Below, piece after piece: positions 28,964 to 38,133 of a stretch of DNA of 64,000 nt; positions within the stretch are counted from its first letter, which is position 1, and the number at the start of each line of letters is the position of its first letter. Under the pieces are notes generated by a model. It did not search any database. It had not been told where the DNA came from and saw nothing but the letters and a program-made list of their open reading frames with translations. Both the position numbers and the translations under genes were made by a program. Location: the NCBI GenBank assembly GCA_041480065.1, contig JBGOZF010000011.1, positions 1 through 64,000 of the forward strand. Direction: 5' to 3'. Source of the stretch: Fen-999 sp041480065. GTDB taxonomy: Bacteria; Pseudomonadota; Gammaproteobacteria; Burkholderiales; Rhodocyclaceae.

Positions 28964-31168
28964 CTATGCGTTGACCATGCGGCCATAGCCCTGAGAATAC
29001 GGGAGTGGCTCCGGAGTCGGATCGGAAATTGGCAAGTTTCCCTCGGCAAAGTCATGCACCACGATTCTTTCATTTTCCAATGCAACGATTCGATATACCC
29101 ACGGCCCATAGCCGGAGTGACGCCCGATGAATCCGCGCGGCCCGAAATAGATGCATTCGCCTTCAGCGCAGCCCCGGAGGTCGAACACTCCGCGGGTAAG
29201 GTCCGCAGGTTCGCGGTCAGGAACGCGAGGAACGTCATGAGCGCTTGCGGAGCGGTATGCGTTGCGTTTGGCTGGCAACGCGGTGTAGATATAGGAGCCT
29301 GGATCGCGAACCCGGTTTTCACCATCGATGACGAGTTCAATGGCCAGTTGGTCGCAATGCGCGTGCGCTCCCAGGCCCGCGATGCCTATTTCACCACATC
29401 GCACGGCGAGGTAGAGCCGGGGGCTACGGATGACATAACAACCCATTCCCGGGAAAGCCGCCAGCTTCATGTCGACGAGTAGCCCGGACGAGTCCGCATC
29501 GAAAACACTCGTCCAGCGACTGCCGGCGGAAGATTCCGCAAACCGTTCGATAACGGCCAACCACACTGAGTCAGCCGCTGCCGATCGGTCGGCCAACTCC
29601 TCGCGGGACACCGGATCGACAGGCGCAATGCAACCACTGGGATGGCCGCAGATTGCATGGACAAACCGAGCGCCCGGGTCGGCTGCCACGAACGATGAAT
29701 GCAAGTCACTGCCAACAAGCGCATCGATCCCCGCCACCAGCGCACCGTGATCCATGGACCACAAGGGTGATGCCGGATCATTGCCAGCCCGGAGTTGCTC
29801 GCCACTGCCCAGTGTGATGAAGCGGCCGCTATCGTTGTCCCCAAACTGAACGACCAGATTGTCCGGTCGCGTCATGGCGTCGGTGAAGTCTCCCATTCTC
29901 GCGAGCCGCACCCAAAACCAGGCTGGCAGCGGACTGTCGTGATGCATCCCGGGAACGCGATGAAACTCAATCGCACCACGCCTAAGCGCTGGCGTGGTGC
30001 GCAATCCCCGGTGATCGGGACGACCCAGAGCCACGCGCTTGTCCGGACTGAGGTTTGCCAGCAGCGCGGATGCCCACAGAACCATCTCGGAGGACAATCG
30101 GTGATAACACACCGAGGCCTCGAAATTGCTCCCATCCTCATGAAACTGGTAACCCACCTCGGCAATCAGTTCCTGTACCGAAAACGCGAGCCAGGCATCT
30201 GTCTCGTCATCGCAGGGCAAGTAGATCGCCGCAAACATCAAGCCGATAATGTCTGCGATGTAGTGGTTCCCCCGAATTTCCGGCGACCATTCGAGGTTGG
30301 CTGCGATGTGCTGGGCATGCGCCTTTACGCTGGCGACAAAAATTGCCTCAAACTCGTCATCCAGCCGAGTTCCGTACGCGACGAGAATGTCCCGCGCCAC
30401 CAGCAGGTTCGCAACACGGATAGCGACATCCATTGCACATGCCCAATTCACGCCGAATCCCGGTGGATTGGTCGCGATGAAGTCGAGCACCTGGTTTCGA
30501 AACTCCCGAACGTAGCTTTCGGGCCTCTCGAATCCGGCAATTCCGGCATTGGCGAAGTGGCAGGCCATGGCCAGGGTCGGGAGGTGCTGCATCCGGCTCA
30601 ATTCCCATGGAACCTTGATGTCCACTCCGGAAAGGTCACCAAAACGAATGTCGCCGTACCACGTGTTTTCGCTCCAGCGGTATCCGGACTTGAAGTCCAG
30701 GTGCCAGTCGATCGGCACATAGTGCTCGTCAACCTGACGCCAGATAAGTTTCGCCATAGAGCGATTCGCAGGGTTGATCCGGCTGTCGAGCCAGTCACCG
30801 CATCGATCGGGAGACGTTGCCGGCGACATGGCATAGGCGAATCCATCGAGCCCGCCGCATCGCATGCCATGCTTGACCACCAGGGGGCCAGACCCGAGCA
30901 GGTCGAATCGATGTGCAATCGAATGCTCCGCCTGCTGCCGTACCAACTCCGGATAGCCGGGAAAATCGATGGCCAACTGTTCAATGAACCGCGAGTCGAG
31001 AAATGAAAATATGCGCGCCAGATTATTGGCGCCACCACTGGTATCGGGGTACGTCGACTGAACACGATCGCGCATCTTGAGCAACAGCGCGCGAAGCTCC
31101 CTGCGTACTCGTCGGGATGCGCGGTAAGCAAAATTCCGCAGGGCGCTAGTTCGGCGCACGATGAACAT
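28964..31168 (-). CDS. Heparinase II/III family protein
   Basis: 734 residues. The N-terminal alpha/alpha toroid region (about 100-400) shows the family signature FGDLSGVDIKVPWELSRMQH; the C-terminal beta-sandwich part (about 560-690) has GLGAHAHCDQLAIELVIDGE and RDPGSYIYTALPAKRNAYRS. Such proteins cleave uronic-acid-containing polysaccharides by beta-elimination, and related genes are frequent in EPS loci. The N-terminus MFIVRRTSALRNFAYRASRR is basic and not followed by a hydrophobic stretch, so no standard signal peptide is seen. That is odd for a polymer-cleaving enzyme and may point to a biosynthetic role. Confidence 0.85.
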   Translation of the reverse strand: MFIVRRTSALRNFAYRASRRVRRELRALLLKMRDRVQSTYPDTSGGANNLARIFSFLDSRFIEQLAIDFPGYPELVRQQAEHSIAHRFDLLGSGPLVVKHGMRCGGLDGFAYAMSPATSPDRCGDWLDSRINPANRSMAKLIWRQVDEHYVPIDWHLDFKSGYRWSENTWYGDIRFGDLSGVDIKVPWELSRMQHLPTLAMACHFANAGIAGFERPESYVREFRNQVLDFIATNPPGFGVNWACAMDVAIRVANLLVARDILVAYGTRLDDEFEAIFVASVKAHAQHIAANLEWSPEIRGNHYIADIIGLMFAAIYLPCDDETDAWLAFSVQELIAEVGYQFHEDGSNFEASVCYHRLSSEMVLWASALLANLSPDKRVALGRPDHRGLRTTPALRRGAIEFHRVPGMHHDSPLPAWFWVRLARMGDFTDAMTRPDNLVVQFGDNDSGRFITLGSGEQLRAGNDPASPLWSMDHGALVAGIDALVGSDLHSSFVAADPGARFVHAICGHPSGCIAPVDPVSREELADRSAAADSVWLAVIERFAESSAGSRWTSVFDADSSGLLVDMKLAAFPGMGCYVIRSPRLYLAVRCGEIGIAGLGAHAHCDQLAIELVIDGENRVRDPGSYIYTALPAKRNAYRSASAHDVPRVPDREPADLTRGVFDLRGCAEGECIYFGPRGFIGRHSGYGPWVYRIVALENERIVVHDFAEGNLPISDPTPEPLPYSQGYGRMVNA

Positions 31169-31316
31169 CCATCCGAATCACGTCCACCAAAAGAAGCATC
31201 GCCTGAAGAGCCGCCTTCGCCTTAACCGACATCAAATCGTTCCTTGCGCAGAAGACACTTGGAGCGTGCCACGACGCTCCTGCTGTAGGTTGGACAATCA
31301 ACACAGTTGTTCAAGA

Positions 31317-32363
31317 CTACGAGTACAGCCGTACACGCCGTATCGCATCGCGCCAGCGCAATATGGACTTTTCTACAGTCAATACCAGGAGTACCGACAG
31401 CATCACGCTCACAACCAGCACCACCACAAATCCTGCTGGGCCTTCGATGCTGCTGCGACTGACAGCATAGACTATCGGCCAATGGACGAGGTACAAGGAG
31501 TACGTGAGGTCTCCCAATCGCTTGTCAATACTCTCCGACCGTTTCGGAACTCCCGGCACAAGCGCCAGCCCCCCCATGAGAGCCACACTCGCCGCAAATG
31601 CGAGCGTAGTAAGCTGAACATTCGTCGTTGGTGACGCGCTGCTATAGGCGACATAGGAATGAAACGCCATAAGCATTGCAACCAAGCCAATCAGTAACGA
31701 GCCGATTCCTCGATAGCAGAGCCAACGATAGTAGGCAAAGCCGAGGACAAAGAACGGGACGTGCCTGAGTACCGGATGTTGTATTAAACCGGTCGACCAG
31801 GCATAGACATAGAGCAAGAGGAATCCAGCACCCGCCGCACCTATCAACTGTCCACTCTTTAGAAGCCCACGCCTACTGGCAAGCCGATCAACGTAGTCCA
31901 CCAGCGCCGCGGCAAAATAGAACCGCAACTCAATACTCACGGCCCAGACTACTGATATCCACCGCAGTTCGGTCGGAGGTAGCGCCTCTGCCAAAACAAT
32001 AGAAAGGTTGGCAAACACCGTTCCGGCAGCAACATTGAATTCCGGATGCGAAAACGTGATGTAGATTGCGATGGCGATCCCGCATGCAGCCCAATACGTC
32101 GGATAAAGCCGCAGAAACCGGTTAAGCAAGAAACGGTATGGTGCGCCTGGATAAAATATGTCGCAGGCCTCCGCTATCACAAAACCAGATAGAACAAAGA
32201 ACGAGAACACCCCGACGTTTCCGAGCGCAAGTGGGAGTACCCACGCGGCCAAATAGTCACTTGTATGGCTGATGACGACAAGCAGCGCCAACAAGGCTCG
32301 GTAGCTACCCAGCAAGCGGTAAGGGGTTCTATCGATCTGTTTTCGTGTTATCTCAAGTTCCAT
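31317..32363 (-). CDS. Acyltransferase 3 family membrane protein
   Basis: 348 residues from ATG 32363, about ten membrane segments. Family features: YRALLALLVVISHTSDYLAA with the conserved His, FSFFVLSGFVIAEACDIFYP, and RFLRLYPTYWAACGIAIAIY. These proteins (OafA-like) transfer acetyl or other acyl groups from the cytoplasm to glycans. The start overlaps the methyltransferase gene upstream by 16 bases; an open frame continues to 32459 but lies inside that gene. A 148-base gap to heparinase follows with nothing recognisable. Confidence 0.85.
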   Translation of the reverse strand: MELEITRKQIDRTPYRLLGSYRALLALLVVISHTSDYLAAWVLPLALGNVGVFSFFVLSGFVIAEACDIFYPGAPYRFLLNRFLRLYPTYWAACGIAIAIYITFSHPEFNVAAGTVFANLSIVLAEALPPTELRWISVVWAVSIELRFYFAAALVDYVDRLASRRGLLKSGQLIGAAGAGFLLLYVYAWSTGLIQHPVLRHVPFFVLGFAYYRWLCYRGIGSLLIGLVAMLMAFHSYVAYSSASPTTNVQLTTLAFAASVALMGGLALVPGVPKRSESIDKRLGDLTYSLYLVHWPIVYAVSRSSIEGPAGFVVVLVVSVMLSVLLVLTVEKSILRWRDAIRRVRLYS

Positions 32364-33163
32364 CGCTTCTCGTTCAGTAGGCGTCGAAATCGCGCAAATG
32401 GACTCCTCCGGTAAGCTTGGCCCCCGATACCGATGCAAGGGCTTAGCAAGAACATCCATGCACTGGCTAATTGTGGCGGGAGGCGATCAGCAATTTCGGC
32501 ATTCCAGGCGATGACTCGTGGCGATTGCATCAAGTGATCGAAACCGAACCCACACAGAAATGTCCGTGGCCGGTAGGCGAGAATCTGGAACCCGCCCGCG
32601 GAAATCACTGAACGGATTTGTCCAAATGAAAAGAAGTTGATGTGCGGACTGATCGCCAAGGTATCCGACGCGAGGGAACTGACGCCGCTTGGGCGCAACA
32701 TTCGCTTGAATGCGCGCAGGACACGGTAGATGCCCGTGAGGTGCATAACCGTCTCGACGAATGAGGCGAACTCAAATGGTCCGAGACCATTCGGCAGTGT
32801 GAGGACAAGCTTGCCGTCAGGCGCGAGGAAACCCCGGAGCGAATTCAGGAAAGCATCAGGATCCTCGACATGCTCGATCACCTCCGAGGCAATTACCAGG
32901 TCAAAGGTTTCGGTATCGCCGAAGGCGGCCTCAACGAAGTACTGCGCGTTACCGGCAGGATTCTCCCGACTGGCATAGGCGATGCTCGCCGGATCGCTGT
33001 CGATGCCGACAAAGTTCGTTCCGGGAAATCTTTGCGCAAGCGGTGCCGTCAGGTTTGCTCCCGTTCCGCAGCCCACATCCAGGACGCGCTTTGGGTGAAA
33101 GTCGGCAACGATTCCGGCGACGAACTCCAGACGCTTGCTCAGGCCGTACACGCTTTCAATCAC
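32348..33163 (-). CDS. Class I SAM-dependent methyltransferase
   Basis: 271 residues. Motif I is KRVLDVGCGTGANLTAPLAQ, followed by FVGIDSDPASIAYASRE, VIASEVIEHVEDPDAFLNSL and FLAPDGKLVLTLPNG. It begins at GTG 33163 and overlaps the asnB end by eight bases. Likely modifies a sugar or an amidated intermediate of the repeat unit; the substrate is not visible. Confidence 0.82.
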   Translation of the reverse strand: MIESVYGLSKRLEFVAGIVADFHPKRVLDVGCGTGANLTAPLAQRFPGTNFVGIDSDPASIAYASRENPAGNAQYFVEAAFGDTETFDLVIASEVIEHVEDPDAFLNSLRGFLAPDGKLVLTLPNGLGPFEFASFVETVMHLTGIYRVLRAFKRMLRPSGVSSLASDTLAISPHINFFSFGQIRSVISAGGFQILAYRPRTFLCGFGFDHLMQSPRVIAWNAEIADRLPPQLASAWMFLLSPCIGIGGQAYRRSPFARFRRLLNEKRWNLR

Positions 33164-35057
33164 GGATGTACTCTTTCCACCACAACGAGAAATTGAACAA
33201 ATACCAGACCTGTGCTGCCTTTTTCTCGTCGATCAGACGGAGCACCTCGTCGCGATCGAAGAAGTCGGTCCGCGAACAGAAGTCGTCAAGTTCCCGGCGG
33301 ATCTCGGCGCCAAGCTTGTCCAGGAACCATTCGTGGATCGGCACACCGAAACCCTGTTTCTTCCGGTCGATAATCTCGTCCGGGATAACGCCGCGTACCG
33401 CTTTCTTGAGGATGTACTTCAATGTGCCATGCCTTGTCTTCATTTCCTCAGGAATACTCATCGCCAGCTCGACCAGTTTGTGGTCGAGGAACGGCACTCT
33501 GCCTTCGAGGCTTACGCCCATGCTCATCTTGTCCACGCGCATGAGCAGCAATTCAGGCAGCCTGAGATTGAGGTCCAGATAGGTCATCCAGTTGAGCCAT
33601 GAAGGATCCTTGGCCTTGTCTACAAACCGCTGCCGAATCGGACGAATCGCCTCCCACGACGACTTGCCCGCGAGTTCCTGCCGAAGTCTCGGCGAAAGCA
33701 GGCGCCACTTCTGCGCCTCAGTGAACGCCTCCGCCCCACCCCAAAAGACGGGCTGTCCAGCGGCACCGCGGCGCAACCACTCATACGAGAACGAGAGCCC
33801 CTTCCCGAAAGCGCGCATTGCCGCGAGGCCAAGCTTCTTGCAGAAATTCGGGATGGGCAGGTCGTTGAGGTGCTGAAGACGCAATGCCGTTTTCCATCCT
33901 GGATACCCCCAGAACAGTTCGTCGGCGCCCTCTCCGACCTGACAGACGACAACCCCACTGTCCCGCGCCAGTTTCGAGACAAAATATACGGGAAAGCAAA
34001 CCGGATCGGCGATGGGTTCGTCCTGCAGGCGCACCATCTGCGGCAGGAAGCCAATCAGATCGTCAACGGTCAGCAGTCTCTCGTGGTACTCGGCCCCAAC
34101 CTCGGCAGCGACGCGCTTCGCATAGGCAAGCTCGTTTTGATAGCTTTCATACTCCCCTGCGTAGCCGATCGAAAATGTCCTGACCTTCTCACCGTCGCCT
34201 TCCGAGAAAAGCGCGGCATTGGTGCTCGAATCGATGCCGCCGGAGAGAAATATGCCGACCGGCACATCACTGACCTTTCGCAACCGGACTGCGACCTTGA
34301 GTTCATCCAGGATTCTCGTCGCGACTTCGTCGTCCGTAAGCGCGGTTCCGGATTCGACGTGGTCCAGCACGTCCCAGTAACGCTGCTCGTGCATTTCACC
34401 GTTGGCGCTAACCTTAAGCCAGGTGCCGCACGACAATTTCTTGATGCCAGCAAACAGCGTGTCCGGCGCTGGTGTGGTAAGAAAGGAGAGATAGTGAAAG
34501 AGCGCAGCCTCGTTAACAGTCCGCTGCTGTTGCGGATCCTCGAGCAGGGCCTTGATTTCCGATGCGAAGTTGAGCCGCCCGTTGTGAACGCTGTAATAGA
34601 GAGGCTTCACACCCATCCGATCGCGGACAAGCCACAGCTCTCGCTTCCTGTTGTCCCAAAGAGCAATTGCGAACATCCCGCGGAACTTGTGGAGGCACTC
34701 GATTCCCCACTGTTCAAAGGCATGGAGAATCACCTCCGTATCGGAATGACTTGTCTTCCATCGGTGGCCACCGATGGACTCAAGCTCCTTGCGCACCTCG
34801 GCGTGGTTGTATATCTCACCATTGAAAACCACGCGCAGGCTGTCATCCTCGTTGCTCATCGGTTGCGCCGCGGCGTCCGACAGATCGATGATCGCAAGCC
34901 TGCGATGGCCGAGTCCGACATGGCCGTCCGCCGCCACCCAGGCCCCGCATCCGTCGGGACCTCGATGCGTCATCACGTCACGCATGCCGACGATGAAACC
35001 TTCGGTAATGACAAACTCAGGGTCGGCAAACACCAGCGACCCGACGATTCCGCACAT
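33156..35057 (-). CDS. asnB: Asparagine synthase, glutamine-hydrolysing
   Basis: 633 residues. N-terminal glutaminase with the catalytic Cys directly after Met (MCGIVGSLVFADPEF), MTHRGPDGCGAWV and LGHRRLAIIDLSDAA. The synthetase domain has VPVGIFLSGGIDSSTNAALF and CQVGEGADELFWGYPGW. AsnB paralogues are recurrent in EPS/O-antigen loci, where they may amidate a uronic acid rather than aspartate; that is inference. The start ATG shares bases with the upstream methyltransferase stop (TAATG), so an upstream in-frame extension is rejected. Confidence 0.9.
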   Translation of the reverse strand: MCGIVGSLVFADPEFVITEGFIVGMRDVMTHRGPDGCGAWVAADGHVGLGHRRLAIIDLSDAAAQPMSNEDDSLRVVFNGEIYNHAEVRKELESIGGHRWKTSHSDTEVILHAFEQWGIECLHKFRGMFAIALWDNRKRELWLVRDRMGVKPLYYSVHNGRLNFASEIKALLEDPQQQRTVNEAALFHYLSFLTTPAPDTLFAGIKKLSCGTWLKVSANGEMHEQRYWDVLDHVESGTALTDDEVATRILDELKVAVRLRKVSDVPVGIFLSGGIDSSTNAALFSEGDGEKVRTFSIGYAGEYESYQNELAYAKRVAAEVGAEYHERLLTVDDLIGFLPQMVRLQDEPIADPVCFPVYFVSKLARDSGVVVCQVGEGADELFWGYPGWKTALRLQHLNDLPIPNFCKKLGLAAMRAFGKGLSFSYEWLRRGAAGQPVFWGGAEAFTEAQKWRLLSPRLRQELAGKSSWEAIRPIRQRFVDKAKDPSWLNWMTYLDLNLRLPELLLMRVDKMSMGVSLEGRVPFLDHKLVELAMSIPEEMKTRHGTLKYILKKAVRGVIPDEIIDRKKQGFGVPIHEWFLDKLGAEIRRELDDFCSRTDFFDRDEVLRLIDEKKAAQVWYLFNFSLWWKEYIRD

Positions 35058-35818
35058 TACTTCCGGGCCCTGATGCCGATGTACCACCCCCATGAATCAG
35101 GGAAGAACTTGCTTATCCAACGTGGCCAATGATCGGTATCGGCTTTCGTAATCATCGGAATAATTTCCGCATTGTCGAAATTGGCGAACATTGAGCCCAG
35201 TTCGGCGACCGTGTAGGCCTTGGTACCGACGCTTTCCACCTTGTCCCACACCACATCGGCAAAGCTCAGCCAAGGCTTTCCCGCGAGCAGGGCGAACTTC
35301 ACCCAGAACTTGAATACCAGCGGTGACCGGCGCCCGTACATCATCCCGATGAAGAGACCTCCGGGTTTCAGTACGCGCTTTACCTCGCTGACAATGAATT
35401 CCGGCTTCTCCGAGTGATGGATGACTCCCCACGAATACACGATGTCAAATGACTCATCAGGGAACGGCAGCACCTCAGCATCAAGACGTTGCAGGTTGGA
35501 GTTGAATCCGTAAATGGCAAACCGCGTCCGGGTTGCTTCCAGCGCCGCGTCCGTGAGGTCGACACCGAAGCATTGCGCCCCTGATCGTGCCCACTGCAGA
35601 TGGTCGGTACCTGCCCCAACGCCAACTTCAAGCAGTTTCTTGCCGTGGTGTCGCGGGAACTGTGCAATCGAGTGAATGAAAGGTTCAGTTTCGTATCGAT
35701 ACTCCTCGATCCGCTCAAACCACTCCTTTGTCAGCGGCTCAAGTTCACCGACAATGACACTGCTGCTCCCGCAGGGTCCCTGCTCCCAGAATGCCCTTAC
35801 CTCGTCATTGAGTGCCAT
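35057..35818 (-). CDS. Class I SAM-dependent methyltransferase
   Basis: 253 residues. Motif I GKKLLEVGVGAGTDHLQWAR, VDLTDAALEATRTRFAIYG, DIVYSWGVIHHSEKPEFIVS and RVLKPGGLFIGMMYG. The N-terminal LNDEVRAFWEQGPCGSSSVI is common in methyltransferases of EPS loci. It is directly coupled to asnB. Confidence 0.82.
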   Translation of the reverse strand: MALNDEVRAFWEQGPCGSSSVIVGELEPLTKEWFERIEEYRYETEPFIHSIAQFPRHHGKKLLEVGVGAGTDHLQWARSGAQCFGVDLTDAALEATRTRFAIYGFNSNLQRLDAEVLPFPDESFDIVYSWGVIHHSEKPEFIVSEVKRVLKPGGLFIGMMYGRRSPLVFKFWVKFALLAGKPWLSFADVVWDKVESVGTKAYTVAELGSMFANFDNAEIIPMITKADTDHWPRWISKFFPDSWGWYIGIRARK

Positions 35819-35865
35819 CTTTTATACATCCTTGCTTTGAATGCGGCCGAGACTTCCGAAGTCCG

Positions 35866-38031
35866 CTATTCGGAACACGCCAGCTCGCCGGTTTTCGGAA
35901 AAAGCAAACGGTCGACCTCGAAACTGATCCGCGTCGCCTGCAACTGTTGCCACAATGGGATTGGCCATTCGGACTCGCCCTTCACCGCACGAGCGAACGC
36001 AACCAATTCCTCCTTCTGACCCTTGTCTGGAGCACGTGTCGCAAACGGCTTTTGTCGCAAGCCCGCAATCGCCATGCGACGGTAGTCGTCGAGCGAGGCC
36101 ACCGTGCCATCGACGAAGATATCCATCGTCTCCTTGGGAAACTCGCTCGTACCGAGCGCCGTATAGGTGAGGGTGGCGACCGAACCGTCCTCGAACGCTA
36201 CTGTCGCCACAAAGTTGTCGGACGGCGAATAGTAGCCGGTCCTCGGAACGATCGCGCTGGCCTGTATCCGTGTCGCCCTTGAGTCGGTAAAGAACGTGAA
36301 AAGATCGTAGATATGGCAAGCCTCGCCGCGGTTCCGGCCGCCGCCTTCGGCAGCATGGACCCAGTGATCGAGCGGAATGTAGCCCGCATTCATCCGATAG
36401 TTGATGATCATCGGGTTCGACCGCTTCCTGATCGTGCCCGCGATACGTTCGGCATACGGCGAAAAGCGTCGGTTGAACCCAGTCAGTAGAACCGGCTTGG
36501 CGCCGGATCCTGTCGCGAAAAATGCCTCGATCGCCGCCAGATCCTGCTCTTCAAGCGCAAGCGGCTTTTCGAGCAGGACATGCTTGCCGGCCTGCAAGGC
36601 TTCAAGGGCAATCGACGCGTGCGTATCGTGGCGGGTCGCGATGATGACGGCGTCGACCTCCTTGTCGTCGAGGACTTCCCGGTAGTCGGTGGCACAGTAG
36701 TCGGCGCCGAACCGCGTGCCCGTCGAAGCGGCGTTGTGGCCGGTGCGACTGACGACGGCGCGCAGTCGATACTGGGATTGCAGTTCGATGAGATTGGGCA
36801 GGTGCATCCCCTTGGCGAAACCACCGGCCCCAATGACGGCAATGCGTATAGCATCGCGGGAGATATCCTGAACCCGCGGAGACAGTGCAATGCGCTTGGG
36901 CATCTCGGCCTGCAATTGCGGATACGAGAGCAACACCATCAAAGGCTTGCCGGCGCCAGATTGAAGCATGCGATAGGCGGCATCGACCTCGGCGATCGGA
37001 TGCACGGCCGCAATCAACGGCCTCAGGTCGATGACGCCGTCGGCAATGAGGCGCAGGTATTCGACCATGTTCCGATTCTCGGTCCAGCGCACATATCCGA
37101 GCGGGTAGTCGAGGCCATCCTCCTCATAGCGTTCATCGTATCGCCCGGGCCCGTACGACGTGGAAATCAGGAAATCCAGTTCCTTTGCGTAGAAATCAAC
37201 CCGTTGCAGATCCAGCCCGACATCGCCGACAAGCACAACTCTCGCCTTCTTGCGACACATGCGGAACGCCGCCGAAACAATCGCATCGGAGGGACTTGCG
37301 GCGGTGACTATGACACCGTCCGCCCCGGCACCATCAGTGAGCCGGGCCACGTGAGCCACGTCGTCACCATCGTCCGGATGAACCCCCCAATGCAATCCGT
37401 GCCGCTCCGCTAGCGCGATCCGATCGCGGTCTAGGTCAACACCAATGACCCGACACCCGTTCGCACGCAGAATCTGAACGGTGAGCTGGCCAAGGATACC
37501 CAGGCCGATGACGACGAACGACTCGCCAAGCGTCGGCTTGGCTCGGCGCACCCCCTGCAAGGCGATTGCGCCAAGCGCCACCGATGACGCTGCGTCGAAA
37601 CCCACATTGTCAGGAATGGGGGCAACCAGGTTCCTCGGAATGCGCACCACTTCTGCGTGGAAGGCACATTGTGCACCGGCGCACGCCACTCGGTCCCCTG
37701 GTGCAAACTCATCGATACCGGCGCCAACCTCCAAGACGACACCGGCACCCGAATACCCGGTCGGCAGTTCGATGGCCAGGCGTTCCTGAACAACCCGGCG
37801 GGTCTGCTTGATACCGTCGGAAAGCAGCATGTCGACGACCTTGCGGACATGTTGCGGCTGACGCAGCGCCCGCTTCCAAAGTGGCGTCCCCGAGGACTTG
37901 ACGCCCGACATCTCGGTCCCGATGGAGATGCACGAGTGATCCATCCGGACAAGCACGGTGCCAGGCTCCACGACCGGTGCCGGAACACTCTCCAATCTGA
38001 CGGCTCCACCGCTGATAAGTACCTGCTTCAC
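35866..38031 (-). CDS. Bi-domain oxidoreductase: alcohol dehydrogenase fused to Gfo/Idh/MocA
   Basis: About 721 residues from GTG 38031, which follows GGGGGGA. Residues 1-370 are a medium-chain dehydrogenase/reductase (MDHSCISIGTEMSGVKSSGT, FVVIGLGILGQLTVQILRAN, TDGAGADGVIVTAASPSDAI). Residues about 385-721 are a Gfo/Idh/MocA oxidoreductase (IAVIGAGGFAKGMHLPNLIE, VDAVIIATRHDTHASIALEA, GKHVLLEKPLALEEQDLAAI with the EKP motif). This pairing recurs in polysaccharide clusters, often beside heparinase-family genes as here, and presumably oxidises or reduces a nucleotide-linked sugar in two steps. The reaction is unknown to me. Confidence 0.88.
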   Translation of the reverse strand: MKQVLISGGAVRLESVPAPVVEPGTVLVRMDHSCISIGTEMSGVKSSGTPLWKRALRQPQHVRKVVDMLLSDGIKQTRRVVQERLAIELPTGYSGAGVVLEVGAGIDEFAPGDRVACAGAQCAFHAEVVRIPRNLVAPIPDNVGFDAASSVALGAIALQGVRRAKPTLGESFVVIGLGILGQLTVQILRANGCRVIGVDLDRDRIALAERHGLHWGVHPDDGDDVAHVARLTDGAGADGVIVTAASPSDAIVSAAFRMCRKKARVVLVGDVGLDLQRVDFYAKELDFLISTSYGPGRYDERYEEDGLDYPLGYVRWTENRNMVEYLRLIADGVIDLRPLIAAVHPIAEVDAAYRMLQSGAGKPLMVLLSYPQLQAEMPKRIALSPRVQDISRDAIRIAVIGAGGFAKGMHLPNLIELQSQYRLRAVVSRTGHNAASTGTRFGADYCATDYREVLDDKEVDAVIIATRHDTHASIALEALQAGKHVLLEKPLALEEQDLAAIEAFFATGSGAKPVLLTGFNRRFSPYAERIAGTIRKRSNPMIINYRMNAGYIPLDHWVHAAEGGGRNRGEACHIYDLFTFFTDSRATRIQASAIVPRTGYYSPSDNFVATVAFEDGSVATLTYTALGTSEFPKETMDIFVDGTVASLDDYRRMAIAGLRQKPFATRAPDKGQKEELVAFARAVKGESEWPIPLWQQLQATRISFEVDRLLFPKTGELACSE

Positions 38032-38133
38032 ACTTCCCCCCTCAAGAACCGCTGATGTAAGGCCGACCAACGGAGACGTCCTGTCGCCGAAGCCACTTGA
38101 ACTGCCTTTGCGCGAGTACCAAAGCCCAGCATT

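Noticed and set aside
29795..31006. 403-residue plus-strand open frame
   Set aside because: Lies wholly antisense to the heparinase-family gene, which has clear motifs; no start signal or recognisable domain.
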